Program-made: the position numbers and the translations under genes
Notes under the pieces: model-generated
What the model was told of the DNA's origin: nothing
The model's input: only the letters and a program-made list of their open reading frames with translations
The model's database searches: none
Assembly (NCBI GenBank): GCA_035578175.1
Contig: JAQMRL010000012.1
Span: 18,517,715 to 18,581,714, forward strand
Source of the DNA: Catonia carolina
Lineage: Eukaryota > Arthropoda > Insecta > Hemiptera > Achilidae
Length of the DNA stretch: 64,000 bases
Reading direction: 5' to 3'
Shown: positions 10,901 to 25,900 of the stretch, one piece after another
Layout of the letters: the number at the start of each line of letters is the position of its first letter
Position numbering within the stretch: position 1 is the first letter of the stretch

Positions 10901-13900
10901 ACTTTCTGAGTTGTCTAACATTGTATCTATTTAATCATCAATTAAAGGACCCAAGAAACATATTTTTAGCAATTGAATTATTTGAGAACAAAATATCTCA
11001 AGAACAGAATAGTGTACAAAGTTAAAACTTTTTTTGTATCTGACTCATGTTTACTCCCCCACAATGAGGAAGTAGTGTTGGACTTAATTGAGGTGTCCTA
11101 GTCCAGTCCCAAGGAGGCTGCAATCAAAAACATGCCGCCTGGCCACTTGACTCAACAACTGCAAAAGGCCTCTACCTGTCTTGGAATTAGTAATATAATA
11201 CTACAAGGGAAATTTAGAGTTAAAATTTACACACTGTCAGTGGGACATTGAAGGAAATTGTAGCCTAATTTTCCCCCTCACTGTCATCGACCAACACTCA
11301 CTTTCTCACTTTCATTCATCTCTTTTGTCACCAGCTCAGGAAATAAGTGTGTTAATTCAATGAGATTGGAACAGGATTCATGTGCAGTTGGATAGGACGA
11401 TCCCAGCCCTAACTTCACTCTATCTCCTCTGCCACCTGCAGAGTAAAAGTAGAAACTTGGAACTTAAGTTTGGTACCATAAGGGAACCTGATACAGACTT
11501 TCATCAAAATCGTTCTACTGGAAGTTGTAATTTATTCGTGTGATTTATCACTTTTTATGCAATTTTCTTCTCTATATTTATGAGATTTAGTACATTTTTT
11601 TTTTTTGCTTTACAAGTAATGGCCATTACTAGTACTTTAAATATATAAAATCAGTATCGAAGATAATTGAATACATAAATAGCTTAACTCGCGGAATATT
11701 AGAAAAGTTTAAAAATCTATTTAAGAAGAACAAATAACAACAAATAGACAAAAATACAGAATTCAAGAAATTTTATAAACTAAAAGATTGAATATTAAAT
11801 ATCTACAGAAATCGACCTCAGTTTCAAGACTGGGTAAGATTTGTCACCGATATATTATATTATTTATTAAAAACTTTCTGATAAATAAATAATTTATTAT
11901 GTTTTAAAAATGTAAATTGTATTTTTTCATTAACGTCAGAGTGTTAAAGTTCCTAATACAACACAAATTACAATTTCAGTTAAGTAGATCTACAGGGTCT
12001 GTCCCAAAAGTTCAAGTAATGAATTTCCACAGTTTGCCACTTACGGAGCTTGGCTCCTAGCAAAAAAAGTGGTGGGGGTCTTGGGTAGAGAATGTCACCA
12101 TCCGCAGTTGCCTGTGGGCAGTGGTTGAGTGAAGATCATGCTTACTACAAAGTGTGACACCATACCCTCATTGAAAAAATTTGGAGCAACGTTATGCAAT
12201 TAACTTATGCGTTAAAACTGGGTAAAGAAAGGTGCAGATATGCTAAAAATACTTAAGGATGTCTTTGGGGAGGACATAATGCCTCAGAACCAAACTTTCC
12301 AGTAGCACAAGAGGTTTTGGGAGGGTCAAGAGACCAAAGATTTTGATATGAGGAAGGTCTGTGCCAAGATTCTGTTGAATGTTCTCATGACCATGAACAG
12401 CAGCATTTCTTGAAGTTCCAGGAATCCCTCAAATGTTACGAAACCAAGCCTGAAATTCTTCTGTTGTTTCATTTAAGTTCTTTTTGTTTTCCAAAATGAA
12501 AAGAACTCTGAAAGGACACCACCATAGGATGGTGGAGAGGGTAAAAGAAGCTTCAATGGCCTGTCTATGTGAGATCCCCATTGAAGCTTTCCAGGGAGCC
12601 TACAAGGGGTGGGCAGTGTTTGAAAAGTTCTAAAGAGTTTGTAATTTACATTCATAATATGATTAAAAAAAATGTTGAAACTTTTGAGACAGACCCTGTA
12701 TATTAATTACATTTTGTTTATTAATTTTTGTGACTGCTGCAGGTGACAGCAAATCTGTTTGGCAGTTAATGCTTGGACAACATGATGAAGTCACTTTGAA
12801 TATAACAGCTCATAACCTAAGAGAATCTGCATATGAAGCACAACTTTTTGTCACACACCCATCTACGTTAAGTTACATTGGAAAAATTAAAACCGAGGTA
12901 AGTTCATTGTACGGATAATTGGATTGATTTCTTTATAGCTAATTTTTTCGGGAACAATGTGTTAGATAGATCCTGTCGACCTGATTTCAGACTTTGTCAA
13001 TTGATCCATTTTCCATTTGAAACAGGGTTTTACAACCATGTATTGCCTCTGGAAGTGTTACAGTTTTGTAATGACAAATTTTAGTGTTTACGTAAAAATT
13101 TTGACTTTCTCTTGCCCTATATGAGTATTTAGGGAAGTTTGTTGTTTATTGTTTTCTAAATCTATTGTCTAGTTTTCTAAATCGAGTTTTCACCGGAAAT
13201 GCGTGTTTTCAAGCCCCCGATCTCAAAAGACATGTTTTTAGCGATTGGCCTGTGTGTGAATATACATGTGTGAACAAAATATCTCAAGAATAGAATATCG
13301 TATGAAGTTTAAACTTTAAACGTAAGTTAGGTACCATTAGGGGTACCGAGACAAAAATTTTTATTCAAATCAGTTAACTGGAAGTAGTAGTAGTTTATCT
13401 GTGTGATTTTCTCAAAAACAGCTCCTATAATTTTTTAAAAAATTACCTCATTTACTACATTTTTTTGCTACAAGGTAGTAGTGATAGGAAATAAAGCAAT
13501 TTTTGAACGTGTTACTGAAAATATCATCTTGCTCAATAACTGGATTCTCTAATCTGATATTAAAATAACACTATTATTGTCCAACCTAATATACAATTTA
13601 GTAATAGGTTTTAGGAAATGACACATGCAGAAAGGAAGTGAAATAAATTATTCACTAACAGGTAGATTTTCTGTACGAAGGTTTATTGGTACAGAAAATG
13701 GTAGTCAAAACAAACCGTCCGGTGGTGACATCATGACTCGCTAGACGGTTTGTTTTGAGTATTGACTTGCTTTAATTCTGCAGACACATTTATAGATGCA
13801 TGGCTGCTGACATTTTGCTCAGTGTACAAGTTATAGTGCTATAGTGCCTTGCTGTGTATCCATGAAAGATTCAGCGCGACTGGCCACCCTTGTGTTCGCA

Positions 13901-16900
13901 AAAAATTGTGTTTCGTTTGCTGTGGTTGTATTTGGTTGCAGGAAATAGTGCTATTTGTTTTAACTTTGTGTCCGTGAGAGATTCAATGAGATCTGCCATG
14001 TTGTGTTTGTATTAATAACATTATTATAACGTAAAAGGTTATTGATAACGTAATTTAGTTTTAACAGTCTTATTCTGTTATAACAGTTAAACAAGTGTCA
14101 TTCGTACATCAGTTTATTAAATGGCTTTGAATCGCGGTGTTATAAATTAACAGCTAACTGGGTGTTTTTAGAAACCTGTTCTGACAATAATTGGTTCAAT
14201 CCAGTAACCATGTTATTAATCTTGTTATGTTAAATAAGCCCATCTTTACAAGGTAGGGTAAGCACCATCTCTGCTGAAGTTCTTGTTGAGGCCTGTGCTA
14301 GAGTGGTAAAAAATGGGGTTTTTATGACTGTGTCCTTAATATTCATTTTAGGGCAAAAGATGTAATAATTACATTTGAAGAAACTTGAAAATCCTTCAAC
14401 TTTTATTTCAAATATTTTTTTCTACAACAGTTAGTTTAGGCTCAAACACAAATACAGGTTTCTGTATTTTTCTCACCAAAATTGCAAGATTTTTTAAGAT
14501 TGCGGTGTTAGTACGCATTTTCTGACAAAAGGGTAGACAATTGAAGTTGTGTTGTTTAGATCATCAGCCGAAAGCCCGGTTTGAACCTCTAGAGTTTTAC
14601 TACGTAAAATGAGGAGTGAGGTGGTTTGCCAATGCCTTCCTCGCTAAATGGGAAAGTAGCCTATGCTTATTAGCATCTCAGGCCCTTCGAAAAACATCTA
14701 CTTTCCACCCTTCAAATGACACCTCCACTTCATTCACCATAGCGTCTGGCTGCATAATGAAATTCATTACTCTCACAGGAGATACCTCCAACTAGTGTCT
14801 TTTACTTCTGTACCTCTTCTGTTCTTAAATGCTTCAGTCATATAATTGGCTGACCATGTGATAAAGAACAGAAATATTTTTTGTAGCCCTGTAACTAGCA
14901 GATCGAGTGCAAATAATTTTACACTCTACCTGCCTGTTATGGGTAAAATATTTTAATAAAGAAAAAATTGTATTTTTGATATATTTTTACAGGGTAAACA
15001 GTTAAGTTGCAATCCGCTTAATAACACATTAGTAATTTGTAACATCGGAAATCCATTTAAACCTGGAACAAGCGTTAATATTCAGTTACGTTTCGACCCA
15101 AAAATGTTAGAAGACGGCCAGCCTTTCTTCGAATTTGATATTTTTGCTAATTCAACGTCTCAAGAAGTGGAACCACAAGGACATCTGAAATTACGTTCGA
15201 CTGTTGTGAAGAAAGCTGAACTATCACTTAAAGGGTATTTTTTCAAAATTTTTTATTAATATTTTAGTGTTTATCATATTGCTATAACTGCTAACCACTT
15301 CACCTAATGCAGGCCACTATTTAAGGGAGGTCATTAGCCCTAACTTCCTTATGTTAATTTAAAGAGCATTTTCTAATGAACCACTATAGGTAGAATCTCA
15401 ATTTTTATTTTATTTTAAAGATCTTAATCTTGGCAACATTTTAAGCAGAGGGTTTTAAAAAATAAGCTTTCTGAAAAGAAAATACATTTTTTTAAATAAA
15501 TGTATATATTTTTACCAAATTGTTGAACTTTAGAAGTACTTTTCAAACCGGTAAAACTTACAAAACCTCGTGCCTTTAATGTGAAGCTTCAATGAGTAAA
15601 ACAAAAAAGTATTGAGTAGCTATCTTTTACAGCTCTTGAGAAAATGTTCCATTTTACTAAGAAAACTGTTCTTTTTTTCAGAAAATGCATTTAAAAACAA
15701 GACTGAAAACTTTTGCTTTAAAAAAGTCAACTATTATTTTAGTTCATTATATCACAAAAAAATTAAATAACGTTCTTAAATGCATAAATTTTGTATTAAA
15801 TTAAACATAAAAATGTTTAGATTCCAGAGATAAAAATCAAAAAATTGATTATATTAGCACTTGTGGCCTAATGACCTCCCTTAAGGAGATTAAATTGTTA
15901 CAGTTGCTTCACGTTTTACTTTTACAACTTAAGATGAGCACATAATATTCAAAAGGACTTACTGACTTTTTTATATTCTATTATTCTAAAAATGTTATAT
16001 TCACTGTAAAAATTTTTTAACGAAATTAACTTTGAATACCTTCCAGTAGAAATAAGTTTTTGAAAAATGACTTTTGAAACATGTAATTTCAAAGTTTGAG
16101 GCATTTTTCATCCCTTAAAGTTAATTTTACCCCTTTGCGGACTATTGATAGATATATCCACACATTTACAAATTTAATCAAAAAAGATTTTGACTAGAAA
16201 TTGTCTTAATAGTCATCTAAATATTTAAATATTCCAGGAAATTTGTGCGTGCAGAAGCTGGGTTGACAGACTGTTGGCAAGTGTTTCTTGGCTGTCACAA
16301 GGTCGGTGTTCCATTTCAGTCGTACTTCCTCTGTTCATAAATACTTACATATCTTAACGACAATTTAATCGTAATATTTCTTTAAACAATCTTCGTATTC
16401 GTAGATTTATTTTCTCCTTTTATTATACAACTCAAAATACAAACAATTAACATAAAAATTTAGTCGCACCTTGCATTTTTTGTTTTGAATAGTGATCGAA
16501 ACTGAACTGTTACGCATCACACACAGGAATGAAAGGTTATTAAAAAGTAATAATTTTTACTCTGATTGATTCATTTGGTTTCAGTATACAGATTATAATA
16601 TTTAGAGTTTACAATTCAAGTTGCATGTTACTTTATTTGAGATTAGTTTAATTTAATACACATAGGTTGTTGTATATAGGCCTAATCAGTGTAATATATT
16701 TTAATGTACAGGGTCCATTATGAAAGTAATGCGTATGATTTTATTGTGACGCAACTTTCTATCTCAGCCCATTAAAACTGGTGGGAAAATGTGTTGGGGG
16801 GAGGGGGTCTGCCCTTCTAACGCAGCCAGTCGCCAATTTGCTCTGAAGTATCTGAGTGGAAAGGCGTGGCTCCGCGTGAAGTGTGTTTTTTGACTTTGTA

Positions 16901-19900
16901 ACACTGCGCAATGGAGCGTTCACTTGAGCAGCGATATGCCATCAGGTTATGCATGCGGCTTGAAAAGAATGTAACCAAAATATGCCAGATGCTTCAAGAG
17001 GCCTTCAAGGACAACTGCATTTTAAGGTCACAGTCCGGGAGGTGGCACGAGGTGTCCATGGAGGGCCAGAAGGAGGTCCTCGACGAACCCCATTCTGGAC
17101 GCCCCACAACGGCCAGAACCGATGACAGCATGAATCATGTGCGCGAAGTTTTGCGTTCCAACCGTCAATTGAGCATCCAGCACATCACTGACACCCTAAA
17201 CATGTCAACATTTGCAGTAAATGGGATAGTGACCGAGGATCTGAAAATGCGCAAGGTCTGCGCGAACCTTGTTTTGAAAGTATTGATGAAAGATCAACTT
17301 CCTGGTCCAAAGCAACACCTCGGTGGTCCCCCAGCCCCCTTACAGTCCCGACTTGGCTCCGTGCGACTTTTATTTGTTTCCCCGACTGAAGAGAAAGCTG
17401 AAAGGAAAGCATTGGGAATCTGTTGAAAATATTCAAAAGCATGTCACCAGGTTCTTAACAGACATTCTTGTCTAGCAGTTTCAGGGTGCCTTCCAGGCAT
17501 GGCATACGCATTTCCAAAAGTATATTGATGTAGGGGAAGAGTATTTTAAAGAATTTTAAGCGTTTGTACCAGTACGATCAATAAATCTAATTTACATGTA
17601 AAATTTGCATTACTTTCATAATGGACTCTGTACGTAATGTAATATTTATGTACAGAACAACACTTGATGGAGATTATTTTAGATATTGAAAAAATTTGAG
17701 TCTAAAGTATTTATAACATATTTCAGTTTCCATAAACCTATTGTTTCATTCTTAGAATGTATGCAATGAAGAAGTCCAATCAGAGCAAAATTCCTCTTAA
17801 TGATTAATTCACAAATATAATTATATTTTGTATTTAATATTACTTTATGGGTATAGAAATAAAAATAAATAATTTTATTTCATACAAGTTTTCATTTCTA
17901 CTGTTTGGTCTTAAGCACACACACACGGTTTTTTTGTTAGTTCTATTAACAGATATATCGGTATAAGTCAGTCACTCACTCAGGACTAAATATCTGCATC
18001 CATTAATATTGAGTAAAAGTAAAGAAAAAATATTTAATGACATTTATGTGGATTCTTAAAAGACAATTTAAAAACAGTTTTCTGTCCAGGAAAACACATT
18101 TTTTCCTCTACACATAATTAAATGCTGGTTTTTTGTTGAAAGATTCATGTTTAAATATTCTAGGATTAATAGTGTCCAAGAAAATTATGTTTCTGTAAAC
18201 CTCCAAAAACGTTAACATCAGCTGACCTTGTAAAATAAAAATTGCCGCCATACTAAAACAATTCCTTCTTTTTTTAAACAAAGTAAGGTAATTTTTAATT
18301 TGTCAATAGATTCTGAATCATGTGGATTGACCTGGGTAAGCTAATCATGATTTTAATATATTGCATCAACATTTTGTTTATTTAACAGTTTAGCAAAACC
18401 GGAACAAGTATTCTACGGAGGTGAAGTAAAAGGTGAATCAGCGATGGAATTTAGAGATGAAATTGGGTCAAGGATTTTACATACGTATCAAGTATTTAAT
18501 CAAGGCCCGTGGAGGGTATCAAATCTTGAAATTCATATAGATTGGCCTTTCCAAGTCGCTAATAATAAACCCCAAGGAAAATGGTTGCTTTACATGGATG
18601 AAAAACCAACAATTGAAGGTAATACTTTATTTAAAATTTTTATCACTTTCTCTTAATTTATCTATAATTTACCCTTGAAGCTGAAAAATGTTTTTTTATT
18701 TGTTTGTATATATAGCTAAAACAGATTTTGCTAAAACTTGAAAAGTTAAGTTGAAACACAATTTTTCTTTTTGGTACAATTTGGGATGAGTATTGGATGG
18801 TGCATAAGACATTTTCCTCGTGCAGTGGGATAACTGGTTTAACTCTCTAACTATGGTTGGCCACTTCACATAGACTATTAGTAGCCAAGAAATTCTAAAG
18901 GAGCTAAGGCCATTTTTTTATTTAAAAATTACGTATGTACCAAGGCAAATGCACAGCAAAAAGAGCTACGAGCCAAACTGTTTTAAAAATAGTTTTTACA
19001 TGTAAGGAAAGAAGAATTTTATTTTGCAATAGCTGTAAAAACTGGTTTTGGCACTTGGCTCTTTTAGATTTTCCCGGCTACATTTAATGTTTGTTCAAAA
19101 AAAAGACTGAACTTTCATCATAAAATCTTTATTACAGTTCCTAAAATTTTACAAATGTTTGTCTCCTGCAAAGTACTCACCTCTCCTTGCTATGCACTGA
19201 TCCCATCATTTTATCCATTATTCTTATGCTTCCTGGAACTCGTTTGTTATAATCTCTTTTAGCTGTACCAGCGATTTTTCTTGAATTTCTTTTACACTTT
19301 GAAAATGATGTCCTTTCAAGATAGATTTTAGTTTTGGAAATAGAAAGTCTTCTGGAGCCATATCTGGAGAGTAAGGAGGGTGAGGAAGAATGAATGACTG
19401 TTTCTTAATGGGCTTACATCACTTGTGAGCATTCATGGCACCATTTTTGCATAGAAGCAATGCATCCCACGTTTCTCTTTCAAAATTTCATGACACGACC
19501 CAATGCTGATCCCTATTTCTTCTGGAACTTCCTGGACAGTTAAATGATGATTCTCATGAATCAATGCTTTTATCGTTTGTTGATGTCTAGGGTCGTCCTG
19601 ATCTTAGATTTTCGTCATTCGATGATGACCCCGATTTGAAACATGTATACCACTCGTAACATTGTGTATAGCTTATACAATCCTCCCTATGCGCCTGCTA
19701 AAGAGATGCCCATGTTTCAGAAAAAGATTTGTCGATGTTAAAGTAAAATTTTATGTTACAATGTTGCTTCACAAAGTCCTTCATTTTTACTTTCGCAGAG
19801 CACTGACTGTGCATATTCTCTAAACCGGCTCTGTTCGTTAACTGATCAAACTATCACAGTATGGCAAGCGCCTCATTTAGTTTAAAAAGAATGCTGCTAG

Positions 19901-22900
19901 GTGTATGTAGCATGGCGCACAAATTCAAACTGTACTCTGTTTGGACACGATTTCAAAAGTTCGGTCAGTTTTTTAACAAACCTCATATTTCAAATCAGTA
20001 TATTTCCATCACAACATAAGTTACTGGTAGGCATCAGTACTTTATTTTTTAAGAAACCAGTTCTATCGATTGGTTTTATTTTCAGTTTTGTATGTCTAAA
20101 AATAATAATTTAGCAAGTAGGAGAAGAATAAATAGAAATTTTCTGTTTCTTTCTAAACAGAACAACAGTTAGTTTTATAGATTACTGTGGTTTTTTTAGT
20201 CAGACAACTAATTACGGACTTAAATTAATTACTAATTAATTAATTAATTAAACTAATTACGGAGCTGAAACAGAACATCGGGTGGAGAGAAGAAAGGAGA
20301 AAAGCATACAGTTAACGAATGCTTTGAATGTAGGCTGCAAAAAGATCATCTAGAAACATCTAAAGTCACCTCACGAGGTATAAAATTGAAAATTACATTA
20401 CTTCAGATTTTATATTTATTATTACTATTATTTTATTTATAGTGTTAATAATTTTTTTGTGGTTTTGATAGCTTCTAGTGGTGGAGAATGTTTCATGGCA
20501 CCGGGACAAGTAAATCCATTGGGATTACCAAACAGACCTGGCTTATTTGAACCATTAGATACACCATCATATCTAACAACTCCATTACCCCATAATATAA
20601 CAACCGATTTCGATTCGGCTGGACGTACACGTAGACGTAGAGACACTGAAATGGTTGTTCGGGCTGAAACTTACGTTGACAAGGATGGGAAGATGCATCA
20701 TATCGTTAATATGGTAAGATTAATGTAACACTTAGTCTAGTGGTTTTTTGAGTATGTAGTGGTTTTTCAGTATTATACGAGGGTAGGCTGATAAGTAATG
20801 CACACATGCTTGTAGAAGACGAACAAAAAGAAATAGCAAGATGGGGTAAATAACAAATTAAAGTACAAATCTTAACCTACCAAATTATCTATTTATTTTT
20901 CAATATAGTCACCGTTAAGCATTACACATTTCTCCCAACGTTTAACAAGTTTTTTCATTCCGTCACTGAAAAATTCTTCCGACTTTCCTCGAACCCAGGA
21001 CGCAATAGCTGCCTTCACCTCATTGTCCGAGCTGTAATGATTACCCTTAAGGTCTCTCTTCAGTAGAGGAAAAAAATAAAAATCGCAAGGCGCAAGGTCG
21101 GGAGAATACGGAGGGTGTAAAATTGGTTGAAACTTCAGGTTTCTCAGAGCCTCTCCAGTTGCACGCGAAGTGTGTGGACGAGCATTGTCGTGTTGCAAAA
21201 TTATTGGCGCCAGGTTGCCTCTAACACGACAAACTCGACGTCGGAGGTGTTTCAGAGTCTGTATATACTGAGCAGAATTTACCGTTGCCCCTCGTTCCAG
21301 ATAATCAGTCACATAAACTCGGCGAGCATCCCAAAACACAGTCAAAAGAATTTTTTTTGCGGACGGTTGTGTTTTGAACTTTTTCACAACAGGAGAATGT
21401 GGATGACGATATTCAGCGCTCTGCCTTTTTTCTTCGGGATCGTAATGATGAACCCATGACTCGTCCCCCGTCACAATATTCAAAAGAAAGTCGTCTCCTT
21501 CGTCACGGTAGCGCTTCAAAAGTTGTTCACAGCATTCCAGTTGACATAGCACCAGAACACGACGCCATACTTCCACTACTCAAAACAAACTGAATGAAAG
21601 CAACGCCTTCAAACTGCGCAGGCTTGTAGAGGAGAAATAGTACTTCCACATGCCACCAGGCGCGCTACTGAAGTTTATTTAGTTGTCTTCTACAAGCATG
21701 TGTGCATTACTTATCAGCCTACCCTCGTATATAACACACACACACACACACACACACACGTGTACGTATAGTACTACGTTTGTTTTTGAAAGAAGCTTGT
21801 AAGAGGAGGGCGTGTAGGTAGAGTAGGGATAGTTTCAAAGGGGCAAGTGTTGTCTCCTTCTCACTTAATGATCATTCCCTCTCTTTCTAACCGTATACTA
21901 TGTTACAACTACGAGGTGCTTCCCCCACCACTAAACAGAACAGCTCAGCGGCACACAGTGTTGGAGGGAAAGCTTCTAGCTAGAACAAATGACCTGTATA
22001 TAATTTTAGTTTTGGAAATAGAAAAAAGTCATTTGGAGATAAGGAGGGTGAGGAAGAATGGCTGTTCCTTTATTGCCCAAATTTGGCAGTTACCAAAATC
22101 GCTTGTGAGCAGTTGTGGCACCATTTTTTGCTTTATAATATATAATACAGGGTGGGTGAAAAGTTTGAGAATGGCTTAATATTTTGAATTTAAGGAAATT
22201 TTGAGTGACTCTCACTCTAATACAAAATTATTATTAATAATAATAATAATTGGCTATAAATTTTGGAACTGATTCAAAAAAAAAATTGTTACCTAAGTTG
22301 TAGAACATTAAACAACTTGCAACTTTTATTTCAAACATTTCTTTATGTAATTTCTTTATGTAATGCTTAGTTTAGCAGTAGTTAGTAATTTTACGTTATT
22401 TTTTTTTATGAAAATCTGTAAAAAATTCCTTTTTTAAGATTTTGGCTGTAGTTCGCATTTTACGACAAAATTGTATATAATTAAATTTATAGGAAATTAA
22501 AAGATGTACAACTTTTATTTAGAGCATTTTTCTCTAAATAGCCTTGTTTAGGCTCAAAGAGTGATTTTCCGTATTATTAACCCTTATACACCACAAAGCC
22601 ACATTTGTGGCAAACCGGTTGAATCGCGCGGTTATTCACTAAATGCATGACATCACAGTCAGTATACATCATAGAACAAAAAATATGGTATGAAATTGGT
22701 AGTAGATTTCTTAAAGCGTGTGATACGCGTTTCAGAATAAGGATATCATAAAAGGGAAATTTTTTATTCCCTGTACAGTGCGATGTTAAGAGCCTAGGTT
22801 ATAGAATTTTCCTTTTTCGACTCATTCATGTGGTGTACATAACAAATTGAACGTAGATGAATTCTGATTGGTCTGGCTTGTTGAAGGGCATTTCTGAATA

Positions 22901-25900
22901 GAACCTTGCTCTTTCTGACAGACGAAGAGGTCAATGTGGAGGGGTTTCTCAGTTCCAGGAACAAAAAACAGAGAAAAAGTAAATTGTATTTTCTTCCTTG
23001 TCTGGCACGTTACAAACGTTTTGAAAACAGGTTTTTGTAGATAAAACAATTTCCTATATATATCTTATATAATAGCTGCACCCTAAAGATAATGTTGTTT
23101 GTGTGACGTCACTTCAAAAATTGTGAAATATATGTTTACTGCTCGCACGTTCAATTCTTGATCTAGTTAATAATTTGAAAACTCTGTAACTCCGTGAAAT
23201 ATTTACGGAAAATAAAATGAAAAATACCAATTTATTTAGTAAACTCTTACCTACAAAACATGTTTTAAACAAATTTTTGTTAAACTGAAATTTAAGCCCG
23301 TTATAGTAAAAAATCTAAAGTAAACACCAAATTTTCGCGGGTGAACATTTCGCTCGCTCTAAACGCAAAGAATAATAAAGCGATTTTCATGTTATTATAT
23401 TCAAAATGTGCGTACGTTTTATATGAATTAGCTGTAATTTTTTCATAATTTTTCGTTTGTAATGACGCTAGATAAAACATTTGTAATAAGGTCGCGGTTA
23501 TACGAAACCGGTTTTACTGTTTTACCCGAAACAGTCCGCTGCAAGAGGGTTAAGCCGAATTGAGGTTAGTTTTCAGTTTGCATCATTCGCTCATGATTAA
23601 AATTAGGTTGTTTTTTGAGGTTAGGTTTTTGTTTATTTCTAATGTTTTATTACTAATATTAGGTTATATTGGTCATTATTTGCATTGGCAAGAGAAAGTT
23701 GTATGTGTGTTTCACACCAGATTATTTTATGACGTAAAACTATGAGCAAAGAGTAAATGTGTCGAAGTGCTCTCAATTATTTAGAGCTGTTCGATTGATT
23801 AATTGGCATTGTAGTAAGAGTAGAACATCAGGATATGGTTATTAGAAGAGGTTAACTTGTGTTTCATCAAGTATCGTGAAAGTTACAATATTAAATTTAT
23901 TTTTCAGTTTCAGTTTAATTATATTTCACGATTTTAAGTTAAAAAGGATGGATTCTGAACTTTGGTAGCATTTTCAATTTCTTTTGGTTAATTTTACAAT
24001 TATTTGATTTTTTATATCGGAATTATTTTCTTATTTTTTGGTATTAAGAATCAAAAAATCAAATAATCAAAAAATCAATCGTATTGACAAATCACTAATT
24101 TCTAAACAAATAAAAGTTATATTAAATTTTATTTTTTTTCAGAACTGTATTCTTGGTACTGCCAAGTGTTTTAAATTCCGATGTATTGTGTACAATCTAC
24201 AAAAGAGTGAAGAAGCTACTGTCTTCATTAAAGCAAGGTATGATATATTGATTTCTTTCATTCGATATAAGTTTTTTGTTAGTTTGTTTTTTATTGGAGA
24301 TGATTTTTTTTTCTCTAATATTTATGATTTCTTGGAAAGTTCTTTTCCTTGGCATATAATAAAGCTGATCCAGAAAATAAAAGTATTGTTTTGGCTTTAA
24401 GAAAACACTTAGCACTTTCAAGACTACACTTTTCATTTATGCATTAATATGGTGAACTTTACATCTTTTTAAATAATTATGTTTTCCCCCACACATTATT
24501 ATGTAATTATTTTTTGTTGAAGGAAACTCTGAAATGTTTTCTTGACAACGATGTATTTAAGAATAAAATTTGATTTATAATTTTACAGAATTATTGCTTT
24601 ATTCGAGGTGTCCTGAAAGTAAGTACCATTTCATTCAAATGCTGCTGCAGTACTACTGTCAGCACTCTGTGTTTTATAAATTTTAACCAAATGAGAAAAC
24701 ATCCAAAACTAATTTGAATAAACTGATAATTTTAAGGAGGAACACCACTGTTTTTTCAAGCCCAGTAAAAGCTAGGGGAGTAGGAAAGCAAGAATCAACA
24801 GGGAAATTTGTGAAAGATAGTACACAATTGCACCATGAAATTATAATTATCTTAAACTGTTCTTATGATCTAAACCCCATATAAACTCCTTACGCTGCAA
24901 ATGATCCACTTACAATCATTAAGGTAAACTGTGTGGTCTCTAAAATTCACACTGGAAGCATAGCGTACAGAAATGCCTACCATGAAGCTGGGTTGGATGT
25001 TCATACACACTATTTTGCACAAATCGTAAAGTCTGGAGCTATAATCAGACATTAAATAAATTTACACCTTGAGATGACGCGATTACAATGGCGAAATCAA
25101 CATATAACGGAGAAAACAAGTTAGATAATATGAAACTTGCGACACATGGTATTATCCATGTGAGAGAGACAGGAAAGACAAAGAAAGAGCACTTATTAGT
25201 CACGAGAATGCCTTTTGTGTACATATGGGGGGGTGTGAGGAAGGGAAGTGAAAATCTGACAGTGCCACCAACTTTAACAATGAAACACTACTTTTCTCTA
25301 CCGTGCTGTTACTTCAAACATTTTGTAAGCTGTGGTTTATTGCCGAGAAAATCTTTTTTTTTTCATAAATCTTATAAGAAAAAATCTGACCTGAAATATT
25401 GCCTATAACTTAATTTTAAGAGAAATGTTTGATTTACTGTAATTACCAATTACCTTATTCTATTGGAACAAAATCTTCTAGGAATGAATCACCTTGTTTG
25501 CTATCGCTGTCACTATCGTCTTCACTATCAGTCTCTCTAGTATCTATGTATTTATTTGTTTTATTTATTTAAACATAATACAATTATTACTATACTAAGC
25601 TATTTACAATATTTTTAACTAAATATACTTTTACGCAAAAACTCTACCGAACTATTTCCTTTCTTTACCAGGTGTCAACAAAACTGTTAAAGAAGAATAG
25701 CTTCTTCACTGTCTTTAATTTCCTTCTTTATGTTTAAAATTGTGGAAAGAGAAACACCACAGTACTTTGCCACTCACTCATGGCTTTTGTTAAGAGGTGT
25801 GGAAAGGCATTTTTGTTTTGTTTCAACTTCACAACATTTTATTGCACTGCGTATTAGATTTTGTTCAGCACTGGATAATCCGACCACATTTTTGGTAAAC

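Noticed and set aside
16239..16330. A possible extra integrin exon after ttccag at 16238
   Set aside because: The peptide has no integrin character and would break the phase-perfect join between exons 15234 and 18389.
21127..21593. Two ORFs of 110 and 64 codons on the + strand
   Set aside because: They are shadows of the mariner transposase frame on the - strand.
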